DNA of 64,000 nt, from NCBI RefSeq assembly GCF_026151205.1, contig NC_087077.1, positions 7,245,983 to 7,309,982 on the forward strand. The letters run 5' to 3'. The notes beneath the pieces are model-generated. The model saw nothing but the letters and a program-made list of their open reading frames with translations, was not told the DNA's origin and ran no database searches. Numbering within the stretch: position 1 is the stretch's first letter; every line of letters starts with the position of its first letter. This DNA is from Bolinopsis microptera (lineage: Eukaryota; Ctenophora; Tentaculata; Lobata; Bolinopsidae). Made by a program: the position numbers and the translations under genes. Below are positions 1 to 10,638 of the stretch, piece after piece.

Positions 1-700
1 ACAGATAGTACATGCTCTGGCTGATGATATTTTATGATATCAAATGATGCTACCTACTGCAAATTATTGGTTTACTTTACCATTTCTGATACATAATCAA
101 ATAAAAAAACAAAAAAATTCCTTTTTTTTTGTCTTTTTTTATGTCTTGATCTCTTACTTTCTAGGATCTGTTTCTTTCTTGATTGATTATGTCACTGTAC
201 TTACCTTTATTATACCTACATGTATTGTATGGTTTCTGCCTCTATTTAGTTTAGTGTGGTTTACAATAAAAGATGTTTTAATTTTGTCTTTGCCTTATAT
301 GATGAGTTATACTTTAGTTCACTTTTACACATTTGCTCACATCACTCACAGTCAGCCGCTCTGACATGGTTAACCACCTTCCTTGTGTTGTTGGTTAATC
401 ATATGAGCGGGATATAAATACCTCATTTCATTTCATTTCTTTAATCATAAATAAAATGAGCATAAACCACGAATTAGTTAACTAGAAGTAAACTTGAGGA
501 AATATTCTTTGGTGATTGTATATAATTATTTAAAAAAACTTTATTTGTATATAATTATTTTTTAAAACTTTATTTGGTTGTTAGTATTTTTATTATGGCA
601 AGTGGTTGAATTTAGTGAGACAAGGTCAGTTTCTCTATTGTCTCAGAAAAATTTCTACTTTACAGTAGGCAATGCTGAGTGGCAGGAATAAGGGACCAAA
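1..700. other. AT-rich stretch without a recognisable gene
   Basis: No domain, splice pattern or codon-biased frame is visible. The plus-strand frame at 44-364 is hydrophobic only because the DNA is T-rich. Around 415-440 a short pentanucleotide-like run (CATTT repeated) follows a sequence that could be the 3' tail of a LINE, but this is a guess. Confidence 0.3.
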
Positions 701-746
701 ACGCTTTGGGCTAACAATGGCCCACGCTTGGGGCTAACAATGGCCC
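701..746. repeat. 23-bp tandem duplication
   Basis: Two adjacent copies of a 23-bp unit (701-723 and 724-746) differ at one position. Each contains GGGCTAACAATGGCCC. They lie directly against the outer edge of the hairpin at 751-885, at the end of the LTR-element fossil. Confidence 0.7.
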
Positions 747-750
747 AACC

Positions 751-885
751 TTGTGAAATTTGATTTCGAGATATACCAACAAACTAAGGCATGTGACCGA
801 ACTTTTGAGGGTGACCAGACTCAAAAGTTCGGTCACAGGCCTTAGTTTGTTGGTCAACTGGCTATCTCAAAATCAAATTTCACAA
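751..885. repeat. Long imperfect hairpin (inverted repeat)
   Basis: The arms 751-809 and 820-885 are inverted copies of each other around a loop of about 10 bases. Matching blocks are TTGTGAAATTTGATTT against AAATCAAATTTCACAA, CCAACAAACTAAGG against CCTTAGTTTGTTGG, and ACCGAACTTTTGAG against CTCAAAAGTTCGGT. It is either a fold-back miniature transposon or a local palindromic duplication. I saw no clear target duplication. It terminates the integrase remnant of the neighbouring LTR element. Confidence 0.75.
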
Positions 886-2343
886 AAAAAACTAGGGCGA
901 ACTCCCCCTCCACAGGTCTACCAAAGATGGCAATCCAAGATATGAAAATTTGGGTGATGATTTCTTCGGCAGTTTTGTTCTTTACCTTAGTAGCCGCTGT
1001 GTAACGTGTAACAGTATCAATCATGTGAAGTATTATCTCCCCTGTACTCAATTGCTTTAGATCCATAGCAACACGGTCGTTGAAATGTTTTCCTGGCGGC
1101 AGTGCAGTCTTCCTGTGCGGAATTTGTTTACTTTTGCGTTTCAAGCAGTGATCACATGAATGCTCGATTTCTTCCAGATTCTTGCATATCTCTTCTTTCT
1201 TTGATGATGCGAATCCCATTACTACTTCTTGTATCTTGGAACAGGATGCGTGTGCAAAGTAGCGGTGTAGATGCTGTGCAAATTTCTTTGGGTGCTCCGA
1301 GTTTTCAAAGGATAATAAGGTTAACTATGGGTTATCATCCTTGATCATCTTTGTTTCCACGGGCTCTCTTCTGTTGCCGAAAAGTACAATCATGTGACCT
1401 GAACCAGTGATACTGAGTTTCTCTCTCTTCCCGAAAACACATAACTCATCTTTGCTGAAATCAGTATTGCAGCTCATCTTTTTCATTGTCGCTCTTGCCA
1501 GTAAAAGAGGTACTGGGTACATCATTCTCAACTACAAACGTCCAAATTCCAATTTTCTTTCCACATAGAGTTACTGGCAAATTCTCTCTCATTTTCGCTA
1601 TTGTGGGTGCACCGTTCCCAAATCTGAAGGTCTGAAAGCACTTTTCTGTCACCATGTCTGACTTCTGCTTATCAGTCAGGGACTTCTCAAATGTTTCGAG
1701 CCACAGCTTTCCACACACAGTTGCTGATGCACCAGAGTCCAGTAAAGCACCTTTGTAGGTTTCTCTTAAGCAGTCATCTTGGCATATAATATGTTTACAA
1801 ACGATTGAAAGTAACTCCTGTTTTGTGTTGAGCCCTTCCTACAGTCCCGTGCCATGTGGCCTGCAACTCCACAAACATAACATTGTATATACTCTTCGGT
1901 TTGTACTGGTGAGATTGGTTTCTGCTTTTATCAGGGTACTTTCCTCTCCCCCAAAAATCCTTCTTATCATAACGCCCACGACTTGTCCCACGTTGATTGT
2001 AGCTATCTCTTCCTCTGTTATATTGATAGCCACCTCCTCTAGAACCGTAGAATGCTGTTGCGCTGTCTGATTCTTCTTCACTAGTGGTGTGTCTCGATCT
2101 TGGAGAACATTCGCCGCTATACTCCGTATCGCTACTATTCTTCTTGCTATAGAAGATAGGCTCCTCCTTAATCTTAGGGCTTTAGGGTCAGCTGCTGGGG
2201 TAAAAGTCAGCGTTTGTGAACTTTTACTATTACTGCTTTCACACTGTGACTTCTGATCCAGTTGAATCTGCTTCTTTCCAAATAACTTGTGCAGTTTTTT
2301 GATCATCACTGATTACAGAGTTTTCGAGTAAGAAGTATCCCAA

Positions 2344-2344
<1 letters not shown>

Positions 2345-2375
<31 letters not shown>

Positions 2376-2753
2376 AATGACTACTTTTGGGGACTTGGGG
2401 AATTACGTCAATTCCCCATGATTTTTAGTCCCCATTAGTCCCCAAAAGTCTCCATTAGTCCCCATTTAGATTTCAAAAAATCTGGCTTCTCCAGACCAGA
2501 TCGTAAACTTCTCAAGACTGAAGTCTAGAATATTTATAAATGGTCACTGGACATTCCTGACTTCTTGGGAGCTACTTGAGGGCTGTTAGAGTACCTCAGG
2601 TTATTAAACTAACTTGAAAACCATAAATAACTGTCAAAAATTCTGGGGACTTATGGGGACAAATGGTGAATTACGTCAACGAGTTGACCTCTAGATTTTT
2701 AGTCCCCATTAGTCCCCAAAAGTCTCCATTGGTAGTCATTACCCCCCCCCCCC
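2345..2753. mobile_element. 409-bp G-run MITE with 8-bp target duplication
   Basis: The element begins with a run of more than 30 G and ends with a C run. Just inside, both ends read GGTAATGACTAC (inverted). The 8-bp direct repeat ATCCCAAC flanks it at 2337-2344 and 2754-2761. The interior carries several copies of AGTCCCCATTAGTCCCC. It has no coding capacity and is inserted in the LTR fossil. An 8-bp duplication fits hAT- or P-like transposases; the superfamily is not resolved. Confidence 0.85.
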
Positions 2754-2993
2754 ATCCCAACAGAGTGCTATCCATGAGATCTATTCCTTCTTCTAACGTT
2801 GATGCCTCACGAAGGCGCCTTAATCTGTGATCGAATTCCCGACAGTATTCTTCAATACTCATACCCGCTGGCCGTACATATTTGATAAAATCACTGACTG
2901 CGTCATGATATTTCAGGGTCTGATCTTGGGCGAATTGTGTGTCCAATTCTTTTATTAGATATTCTACTCCTGTTTCTTCAGCGAGTTTAGCTT

Positions 2994-3314
2994 AAGGTTT
3001 TAAAAAAACATATTTGATAGATTTACAGACAAAAATTTTCAGAAAAAATCATGTTCCCGGGAAGCGAAAATCCGATGAGTTTTTCAGACCCACCATTTGA
3101 GTTGCCAGACCCACTCTTTTAGAGTGAAGACCCACCATTCTGGTTGCCAGACCCACTTTTCTAAGGCAAAGACCCACCATTCTATTTGCCAGACCCACTC
3201 TTCTAGAGTGTAGACCCACCATTCTGATTGCCAGACCCACTATTTAACAGGGGCTCATAATGCGCAAAATTTGCCGCTGTTGAGTGGGTATGCCTAAAAT
3301 TCACAGATCTAGCT
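2994..3314. mobile_element. AAGGTTTT MITE, copy 1 (right end lost), with 42-bp internal repeats
   Basis: Strongly similar to the complete element at 52872-53193. The left end AAGGTTTTAAAAAAACATAT is present, but similarity stops at about 3314, before the right inverted repeat. The interior (3087-3243) holds nearly four tandem units of 42 bp, each with GACCCACCATT and TTGCCAGACCCACT. It sits within the gag region of the LTR fossil and so post-dates it. Confidence 0.8.
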
Positions 3315-3468
3315 CTCCAGTCATATGGGTAACAAGTATGGGTGCAAGATGCTTTGTGGCGATTGAACTAGCTTTTTGCCACATGCAAACCCGCCTTTTC
3401 CAGTCTGAGTATATTGTTGCTTCTCCTAGTGCCGGTACTCTATCGTTCCCCATTTTGGATCTTTTCTT

Positions 3469-3480
3469 CTTCTGCTACCA
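3469..3480 (-). promoter_or_regulatory. Putative primer-binding site of the LTR fossil
   Basis: On the minus strand this reads TGGTAGCAGAAG, close to the complement of the 3' end of initiator methionine tRNA, the usual primer of copia-type elements. It lies one base inside the putative 5' LTR and upstream of the gag remnant. Confidence 0.55.
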
Positions 3481-3481
3481 C

Positions 3482-4140
3482 TGTTATATACTTATATTAG
3501 GGTAACGAGGGTAACCAGAGTAATAATTAAAACGCTTGGGATAAAAGGTGTTAATAAGGAAATAGGTTAAATAACAACTACTCTACAGACTCTACAACTC
3601 TAGAAACTTTCACAGATGTGAAGTGAATGTTTTGTGTGAGTGTTAACTGTTGATATTTGTGGGTACTTTAAATCTATATCAATCAATAAACTTGGTCATT
3701 CCTTTACTAATAATTTAATGTAACTGATCCCGATGTGATGTGGTAAGTTCCTCGAACTTTCTAAGATCTCGTTGGGGGTGTTGAAATGTCGTGAGTATTC
3801 GCAATACTACTTCGCTCTCTCAGAGCTAACTGTGTCAAGAAGGTTTCTCAAACTGCTACGCTAGCAGGCTCGTCTCAAACACTGTCTATTCCTTAGTCCT
3901 TACTGCTACACTAAAATACTAGCAGGCTCGGCTCATATACAAACAACCTGAGCTAAAACAACTATTAATCTCTAAGAAATCATCCTCTCAGGAAGTATAC
4001 AATGAAATCACGAAACCAACAACAAACATACTAACGTACTTACCGGCTTCTACTCAGACACTCTCGTTGTTCGTGCGGTGTCCCAGCTGGATGTTGTTGT
4101 TTCTGCTATGTACAATGTATTTACATGCTATATGATAACA
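3482..4140 (-). repeat. Putative 5' LTR (659 bp) of the fossil element
   Basis: The segment is bounded by short inverted repeats, TGTTAT at one end and ATAACA at the other, giving the TG...CA ends expected of an LTR, and it abuts the primer-binding site. There is no second LTR in the window for comparison, so the outer boundary is inferred. Confidence 0.45.
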
Positions 4141-5085
4141 TTGGTTAGATAATCGACATGGCTGACTAACAGTTTTGGGGGAAAAATTAGCCTGTTATAT
4201 TGATTTACTAGCTAAAGAGGGGCCTGGTGTATAAAGTTTTTACTGTAATCATAAAGTCATAAAATAGCTTCTTAACTATGTCGTTTTACTTTATTATGTG
4301 CCTTTTATCCCTTTTAAACGATTATGAAACCTGTTATTCAGGGTTAAACGAGGAGGGCCCTGGTAAAAGGACCTGAATTGCAACATAAATGTGCTCTTAG
4401 TCATTAGTGTCAGTCCATGTGCATAGGAGTGTACTGTGAAACCATAAAACCATTTAAAAATTACGTTACTGGGGGACATGGACAGGGGGAGGGTTCTTTT
4501 TGTACAATAGCTGTACAAAGCTGAGTTTGTACCCCTTTTATTATCTTAGAACGTTTTTCTTCTGACTTCTACTCTCTTTGTGTGAAAGAGGAACTAGGTA
4601 GACCATTATAAATGTTAATGTCATCCCCTAGTGATTTGTGTTTTCTGTTCTTGTAACCAATTGAATGCCTTAATTAAGTGCCACTTATCATTTAAATTGA
4701 GCTGACTGCTTTTACCATCACAGTCTTTAATTCAGTAAACTTTCACACTTCAGTGCAACTTTCAGAATAAATAAATGGCTAATGTTCCCTTTAAATGCCG
4801 AAGAAGACCCCTACAAGATTTAAGATCTTTTGTCAAGGGCCTTGGCCTTTAATGCCACATTAAATTTATTATGAATACACCAATATAATAAGAAAATATC
4901 ATAAATTACACTATCAGAGTTGTCTATTATTTAAATAAACCTAAATAACATAATGGCTATGTGCATGACACATTGTGTCATTGACATTATATTTTTTCAC
5001 ATAGTGCGATGACATTTTGTAGACATGTGTGATGATTTGATGTCATAAATTTTACTTTACTTTACTTTACTTTATTGTTCAGGAT
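4141..5085. other. Intergenic region, no gene seen
   Basis: AT-rich sequence with no recognisable domain. It ends in a TTTAC microsatellite (about 5050-5075) that leads into the pyrimidine-rich tract just before the TRAPPC2 start codon. Confidence 0.4.
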
Positions 5086-6098
5086 ATGTCAGGTAATTAC
5101 TATTTTGTCATCATTGGACACCAAGACAACCCGATATATGAGCAGGAACACAGCAGGTAGATTTGACTTTTAGTTACATATTATTCAGTTTCTTGTTACT
5201 GCCAAACCAAGATTTACTGTGGTTGTTGCAGTAAACAAAATTACCCAGGTAAATTAGGGCACGGTAAATCAGGGTTTGCCTTTGTTAAGTTAACTAATAT
5301 GGCGTATTTTTAATTTAGTGACAAAAATACAAATAATGAACATCTTGAAGACAGTTCAGTCGAGTCTAATACTGTTTTTCCCTTTTTGGGCATTTATAAT
5401 CATCTTTTTCCAGTCGTGATAGCCAGAATAAGAAAGATGACTACAGAGACTTGTGTCAGTTTGTGGCACATGCGTCCCTAGATATGATAGATGAGCACAT
5501 GTGGACTACTAATAACATGTATCTAAAGGTTAGTACCTATCATTCATATTATGAAATTTAAAACTGTTAAATATATTAAATGATACACAGAGTTCCAGGA
5601 CATAGTTTACCAATATGTTCATTGTTCTGAAGTTTACTATAAAGTTTCTGATCACCTTGCACTCAGTAAAAATTCTTTTATTCTAACTATTTACAGATAG
5701 TGGACAAGTTCAACGATTGGAACGTCTCAGCTTTTGTAACTGCTGGTAGACAAAAGTTTATCATACTACATGACGTGAAGAATGAGGATAGTATCAGGCA
5801 ATTTTTCCAGGTAAGATCTTGCCTTATTAAATTTTTGGGACCTGTCTTGGTGCTTTGTAATTCTAAATTCTGGTGTACCAGCACAATCCTGCTTGTTTTG
5901 ATTTTATTCACCCAATGTGATTTAAAAGTAAATAATCTTGATACGATACTGACACTAAAAACAAGCACTTTTCCTCAGGATGTGTACGAACTTTACATAA
6001 AAATAGCTATGAACCCATTCTATGAACCCAACACACCAATAACCTCCCAAATCTTTCATCAGAAATTGAAAGTGCTTTGTAGGAGATATTTGATATAG
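5086..6098 (+). CDS. TRAPPC2: TRAPPC2 (sedlin), TRAPP complex subunit
   Basis: Four coding exons, 5086-5156, 5414-5528, 5697-5810 and 5979-6098, join in frame with GT-AG borders to 139 codons plus stop; the human protein has 140 residues. The start [16 protein letters not shown], the middle [16 protein letters not shown] and the end [11 protein letters not shown] are hallmarks of sedlin. The family is a longin-like core subunit of TRAPP complexes, which tether ER-derived and Golgi vesicles and activate Rab1-type GTPases. The protein looks complete and conserved throughout. A pyrimidine-rich tract and AG (5081-5082) lie three bases before the ATG, so the mRNA may receive a spliced leader or have a 5' UTR intron. 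PSAT1 follows on the same strand 554 bp downstream. Confidence 0.96.
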
Positions 6099-6651
6099 AC
6101 TTATGTTTGTTTGCTTCTACTCAAGACATGTGAAAGATCTCAAGGAGTTACGTTTATGTTTTGAAGTTTCAAAAGATTGTACATTGAGCTGTTTGGATAG
6201 ATCTCCTTTTACTCTATTAGGGTATAGTAACATTAAGAATTTTCAGAATACTGCTTGCCAAATGTTAAGCAATGAATTGACTTGAGCTTGTATGTTATGG
6301 TTCTAATTTTGTTAATTTAGCTGAGTGCTTCTGTTTTTATCCTTCATGGAGGTAGTAGGATTCAATTTTTGTGAATGTTAAAGAAATTGAGAATTGATTT
6401 ATGTACTAAATTTTGATGGAATCTAAAATTGATGAATGAAATTTGACAAAAACGACAAGGTGTTTGTAATTCGAGCTATTATAAGCTATTGCCTATTACT
6501 TCAAATCTATAAGTTAATTGAGAACTACAATTTGTGAAATTTATTTGTCATAAAGAGTTTTTTCCTTCCATGTACTTGCTTGAGAAGTTGAGAAGTCAAA
6601 TGTTATTTCCCTTGGCCTTGTATATAACGAAAATCTCTCAGTTTTAGAAAC
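6099..6651. other. TRAPPC2 3' UTR and spacer to PSAT1
   Basis: AT-rich spacer. The last bases before PSAT1 contain a pyrimidine tract ending TTTTAG (6642-6647), four bases before the ATG, which looks like a splice acceptor. A plus-strand frame at 6103-6285 has no recognisable content. Confidence 0.45.
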
Positions 6652-7933
6652 ATGGTTCATCTTTTCAATGCTGGTCCTGCGAAAGTTCCTGATGAAGTCA
6701 AGGAACAAATTCAGTCAGAGTTCTTCAACTTTGCAGGTTCCGGCATCAGTGTCATTGAGATAAGTCACAGGAGTCCAGAATTCACTGCTCTTATGAACGA
6801 AAGCAATGTTAACCTGAGAGAAATCCTAGAAATCCCTGACAACTACAGAATTCTGTGGTTAGCTGGGGGTGCAACTGGACTGTTCTCTTCCATTCCTCTT
6901 AACTTGATAACCAGTAAAGATGATGTTCTGGACTACGTTGTTACTGGAACTTGGAGTAAAGGTGCTGCTAAGGAGGCTGAGAAGTATGCTAATGTTAACT
7001 ACGTTGTGCCAATCCCTGCAGACTTTACAGGTTAGTTTTGTGGTGGGAGATTTGAAAATAGTGCTTATTTTATACTTTTATATTTATGGAAAATTGAGAT
7101 GGTCGTGCGAATATTTAGATTGTACCAGCACCTTGATACTAACTGCTAAGTGATGAGAAAATTCTTCAAGTTCCCATTAATTTTACCCTCTAAAAATGCC
7201 CACTAAGTTGCTAACATGCATCACTAATCCAGGAGTTCCTCTAGAAGAGAGCATGAAGTTTACACCAGGAGCAAAGTACGTATTTTACTGTGACAACGAA
7301 ACAGTTAACGGTATCGAGTTCCCCCACATTCTCAAAACTGACAGCACTATCGTGTGTGACATGTCATCTAACTTCCTGTCCCGTGCTGTAGATGTCCAAA
7401 AGTATGGGGCTATATTTGCGGGGGTACAGAAGAACGTGGCACCAGCTGGGTTAGGAGTGCTGATTATAAGGGAGGATCTGATCTCCGCTGATAGGCTTCA
7501 CCAGGTTCCCAAAGTCTGGGATTTCAAACTTCAGGATGCTGCTAACTCGTGTCTGAACACCCCCAATGTGTTCTCACTGTATGTCACCAATCTCGTGCTG
7601 AAACATCTCATGAAGAACGGAGGATTGAAGAGATACTCTGAGCTCTCTCGTCAGAAGTCCAGTGCAATCTATGATATAATCGATGATAGCAATGGTTTCT
7701 ACGCCTGCAAGATTGACAAAGATGCCCGTTCCAGGATGAATGTCACTTTCAAGCTAGCTTCCAAAGATCTGGAGGCTGAGTTTGTGAAGAAGGCAGCTGA
7801 TCTTAAAATAGAAGGAGTAAAGGGGCATCGTTCTGTGGGTGGTATCCGGGCTTCACTTTACAATGCGGTTACTATGGAGAGTGTCAACTACCTTGGTGAC
7901 TTCATGAAGTCTTTCCAGAAAAATCACGAGTAA
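6652..7933 (+). CDS. PSAT1: Phosphoserine aminotransferase
   Basis: Two exons, 6652-7030 and 7233-7933, give 359 residues (family about 360-370). The enzyme uses PLP to convert 3-phosphohydroxypyruvate and glutamate into phosphoserine and 2-oxoglutarate, the second step of serine synthesis in the cytosol. Visible hallmarks are NAGPAKVP at the N-terminus, ISHRSPEF, the WLAGGATGLFSS cofactor-binding stretch, CDMSSNFLSR, the PLP-linked lysine in FAGVQKN (about residue 193), and the C-terminal GHRSVGGIRASLYNAV that binds phosphate. Nothing essential is missing. The intron is 202 bp. The start was chosen because it aligns with the family N-terminus and directly follows the acceptor-like TTTTAG. 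It may share a polycistronic unit with TRAPPC2, but 554 bp is a long spacer for that. Confidence 0.96.
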
Positions 7934-9171
7934 GCTATACTGTTTTGTGGAAAAGGGAGCCCCGTTAGAGAATTGTTGAGTAAAACTAGAAATTAGAGTT
8001 ATATTATATAATATAATATAATATATCACGAAAAATGCTATGCAAAATGTTTAAAAAATTATAAGTTACAAGCATATTCGTTGTTTTCAATGTGCCATTT
8101 AGAATTTTATAACTATGTAAATTAGAGTTTTTTGATTTTCTAGATTTTCTAGATTTTAATTTAGATCGTATCGGTTTTTTGCACTTTGCCCTAATTTTAT
8201 TATTCTCTTTATCATACATAACATATTTTCTTTATCATCAAGCTTTATTGGTCTTTGCATACAAATATTTTTTGACATCATCTTTAAGATGATAAATTTT
8301 GACACTTAGTTCAATAGTTGTACTGATTTGGTTATTTTTAAAGAAGTTTTATATTGCCTTACTTGTTTTTGTACTCTTTTAAATGATATCGTTAAATTAA
8401 ATCTAAAGCAATAAGACATGTTATTTGGACTCGTTCATATATTGTCTATTGACACGTAAGCCATATTTTGAGCATTTTATACCCTCCCTCGGCACCGGTA
8501 ATTTGAGTCGTTTTATACATAGCTATTGTGAAGAAAGTGTACAGCTGTGTTAACTTCACCTCTTTTACCCCCTCCCAAAGTCTGCTTACGCAATATGTGA
8601 ACAATTTCTTATGGCTGCAGTTGCCATGTTTGATATTTTTAAAATTTGTATTATTTCATCTACAAACTTGCTTTTAAATATATTAACCAATTACAGATCT
8701 AACATAAAAGATCCTGTTTACAGGGAAGTTTTGAAGATATGTTAATTATAGAATTATATTTCAGACACATTTAAAAAATCCTTTTGCAGATCATTTTTGT
8801 TAGTATAGTTGGGTTAGTATAGTTGTTAGTATAGTTGTAGGTATAGTTGAGCATGATGGTTTAATTATTAAGGTTTAAATTATTGGTATTTGAGTATTGA
8901 AGACTAGAACCTAAATAGATTTATTCTATCATGTTAGATTTCTAGGTGTATCATATTTCCAAGAAAGTTTATAATGGGAATTTTTGTACTTTTTTTAACG
9001 GGTTCCGAATAATAAATGCGTTGTTATTGAGCAATAGCTACCATGAATTATCACGGTTTTTAGAAAATAGAAATTCGACCATTTACCATATAATCAAGAT
9101 TTTAGAAATCGACTCAGAGCGACTGTTCTGCTCCAGTTAAAACTGAGTACTGACCAATAAATCCTCAGAAT
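7934..9171. other. PSAT1 3' UTR and spacer to PHF5A
   Basis: Very AT-rich sequence with an ATAAT microsatellite near 8000-8027 and short GTTAGTATAGTT repeats near 8805-8850. No gene is evident. The spacer ends in CCTCAG (9163-9168), three bases before the PHF5A ATG. Confidence 0.4.
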
Positions 9172-9822
9172 ATGGCAAAACATCACCCTGATCTGATCAT
9201 GTGTAGGAAACAGCCGGGGGTCGCCATTGGCAGACTCTGTGAGAAATGTGAGTAGATAAGTGGTATATATATAATAATATATTATTGTTGTCGAATGAAA
9301 CTATTGTGGGTGGTAAACCAACTCAGTAAATTGACAACTGAGAGAATAGTTGCAAACTTCATACTTAAATGACTTTTAAACTTTTAAATAAGTATATAAA
9401 ATAATCCTCCCAGGTGATGGACGGTGTGTTATCTGTGACTCGTATGTGCGTCCCTGCTCACTAGTACGTATCTGTGACGAGTGTAACTACGGCTCATACC
9501 AGGTTTGTTCATGGTCATGGTCCATGCCATTATCTAAAACGTGCGTCTTTTTGTAGTAACAAAGTTACATCAGAAATACTGTAGTATTTGTGAGTGAACT
9601 ATCTGCAATGGCCCCTTAAGTCTGCATCTTATAACCCCCGCGACATTCCACCAGGGACGTTGTACCATCTGTGGAGGACCAGGAGTGTCTGATGCCTACT
9701 ACTGCAAGGAGTGCACTATCCAGGAGAAAGACAGAGACGGGTGTCCTAAGATTGTTAATTTGGGCAGTTCAAAGACTGACTTGTTTTATGAACGGAAGAA
9801 GTATGGGTTTAAGAAGAGATAG
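9172..9822 (+). CDS. PHF5A: PHF5A (SF3b14b), U2 snRNP SF3b subunit
   Basis: Exons 9172-9247, 9414-9502 and 9655-9822 join in frame to exactly 110 residues, the length of the animal protein, and the sequence is nearly identical to it: MAKHHPDLI at the start, repeated CxxC pairs (CEKC, CVIC, CDEC, CTIC, CKEC) forming three zinc knots, and [12 protein letters not shown] at the end. PHF5A is part of SF3b in the U2 snRNP, where with SF3B1 it holds the branch-point adenosine; it also occurs in the U11/U12 particle. It is tail to tail with the Rho-like gene downstream. Confidence 0.98.
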
Positions 9823-10638
9823 GGTTGTTTGTTTTGTGTTCAGTTGATCTGACACTTGACAGAATATTTTATATCGTATTTTTGTGTCTTATTTATGACG
9901 GTACTTTTTAAAATTTTCACGACGATTTCGTCTTTAAGTTTTATTTATTATAAGGATTAACTATCCATTTTATTTGCATATCAAGTGCGTTTAATGTCCA
10001 GTCTAGTTCGCTAAGTGACTCAGTGAAGAACGTTATGATTCTGTCAGAATATTTATTAATCTATCGGAATCTTTATGTTTTTCACTGCTGTTTTCTCATT
10101 TTAAAGTGATAGTACTACTCTCTTTATACTTTCAATATATTATCATTTATCCGTTTCATTGCAGTTCCTTTTAGTCGTACAAACAACACAATATCTAACA
10201 GTAATTATGATCTCCTGAAAAGTAACATATTCAGTATCTCAGGTATAAACTTCTTAGGTTGAACTATTTTTCTTTCCGTTCAAGATATACCATCTGAATA
10301 ACTAAATAACCCTTCTATTACAGCTTATGTTAAACAGGAAAACAGATTCGTAGCCCACAAAACAAGACTGTAAGTGTTTTAGAATAAGCTTAGCAATGTT
10401 TAAGAATCATTGGTACAAAAACGAGTTTATTGTAGACCGAGGTAACTAGGTAAGTGCAAATATAATGTAACGTTATTTAATATCTATCCAAAATGAAAGT
10501 TGCCATGAGTATAAGTATGAAAAGTTCATGCATCGTAGACCACTAAAATTGTACTTAAATCTTCTCCCACGAGCTTTGGGAGGTTAAAACAGTTTCATTG
10601 CCTGTATTATGCGAACTTGATATATAAGAACCGTCCCA
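9823..10638. other. Convergent intergenic region
   Basis: This is the 3' flanking sequence of PHF5A (plus) and of the Rho-like gene (minus). No further gene or repeat is evident. Confidence 0.4.

Larger units (their letters stand above)
886..4140 (-). mobile_element. Broken copia-type LTR retrotransposon fossil
   Basis: Read on the minus strand, parts appear in this order: putative 5' LTR (3482-4140), primer-binding site (3469-3480), gag remnant (about 3455-2762, split by a miniature transposon), a CCHC zinc knuckle (about 1890-1848), an aspartic protease segment with a DSGA motif (about 1760-1690), then an integrase with its zinc-binding and core regions (about 1320-890). Protease followed directly by integrase is the order of the Ty1/copia group; a Ty3-type element that lost its reverse transcriptase is the alternative. 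No reverse transcriptase and no 3' LTR are present. The copy is degenerate, with several breaks, and holds two later insertions (2345-2753 and 2994-3314), so it is old. Confidence 0.75.

Noticed and set aside
44-364. A hydrophobic 106-codon frame resembling a multi-pass membrane protein
   Set aside because: Hydrophobicity follows from T-rich DNA. There is no conserved motif, coding bias or sensible start context.
3087-3243. CRISPR-like regularly spaced repeats
   Set aside because: The 42-bp units are contiguous, with no unique spacers, and belong to a transposon in an animal genome.
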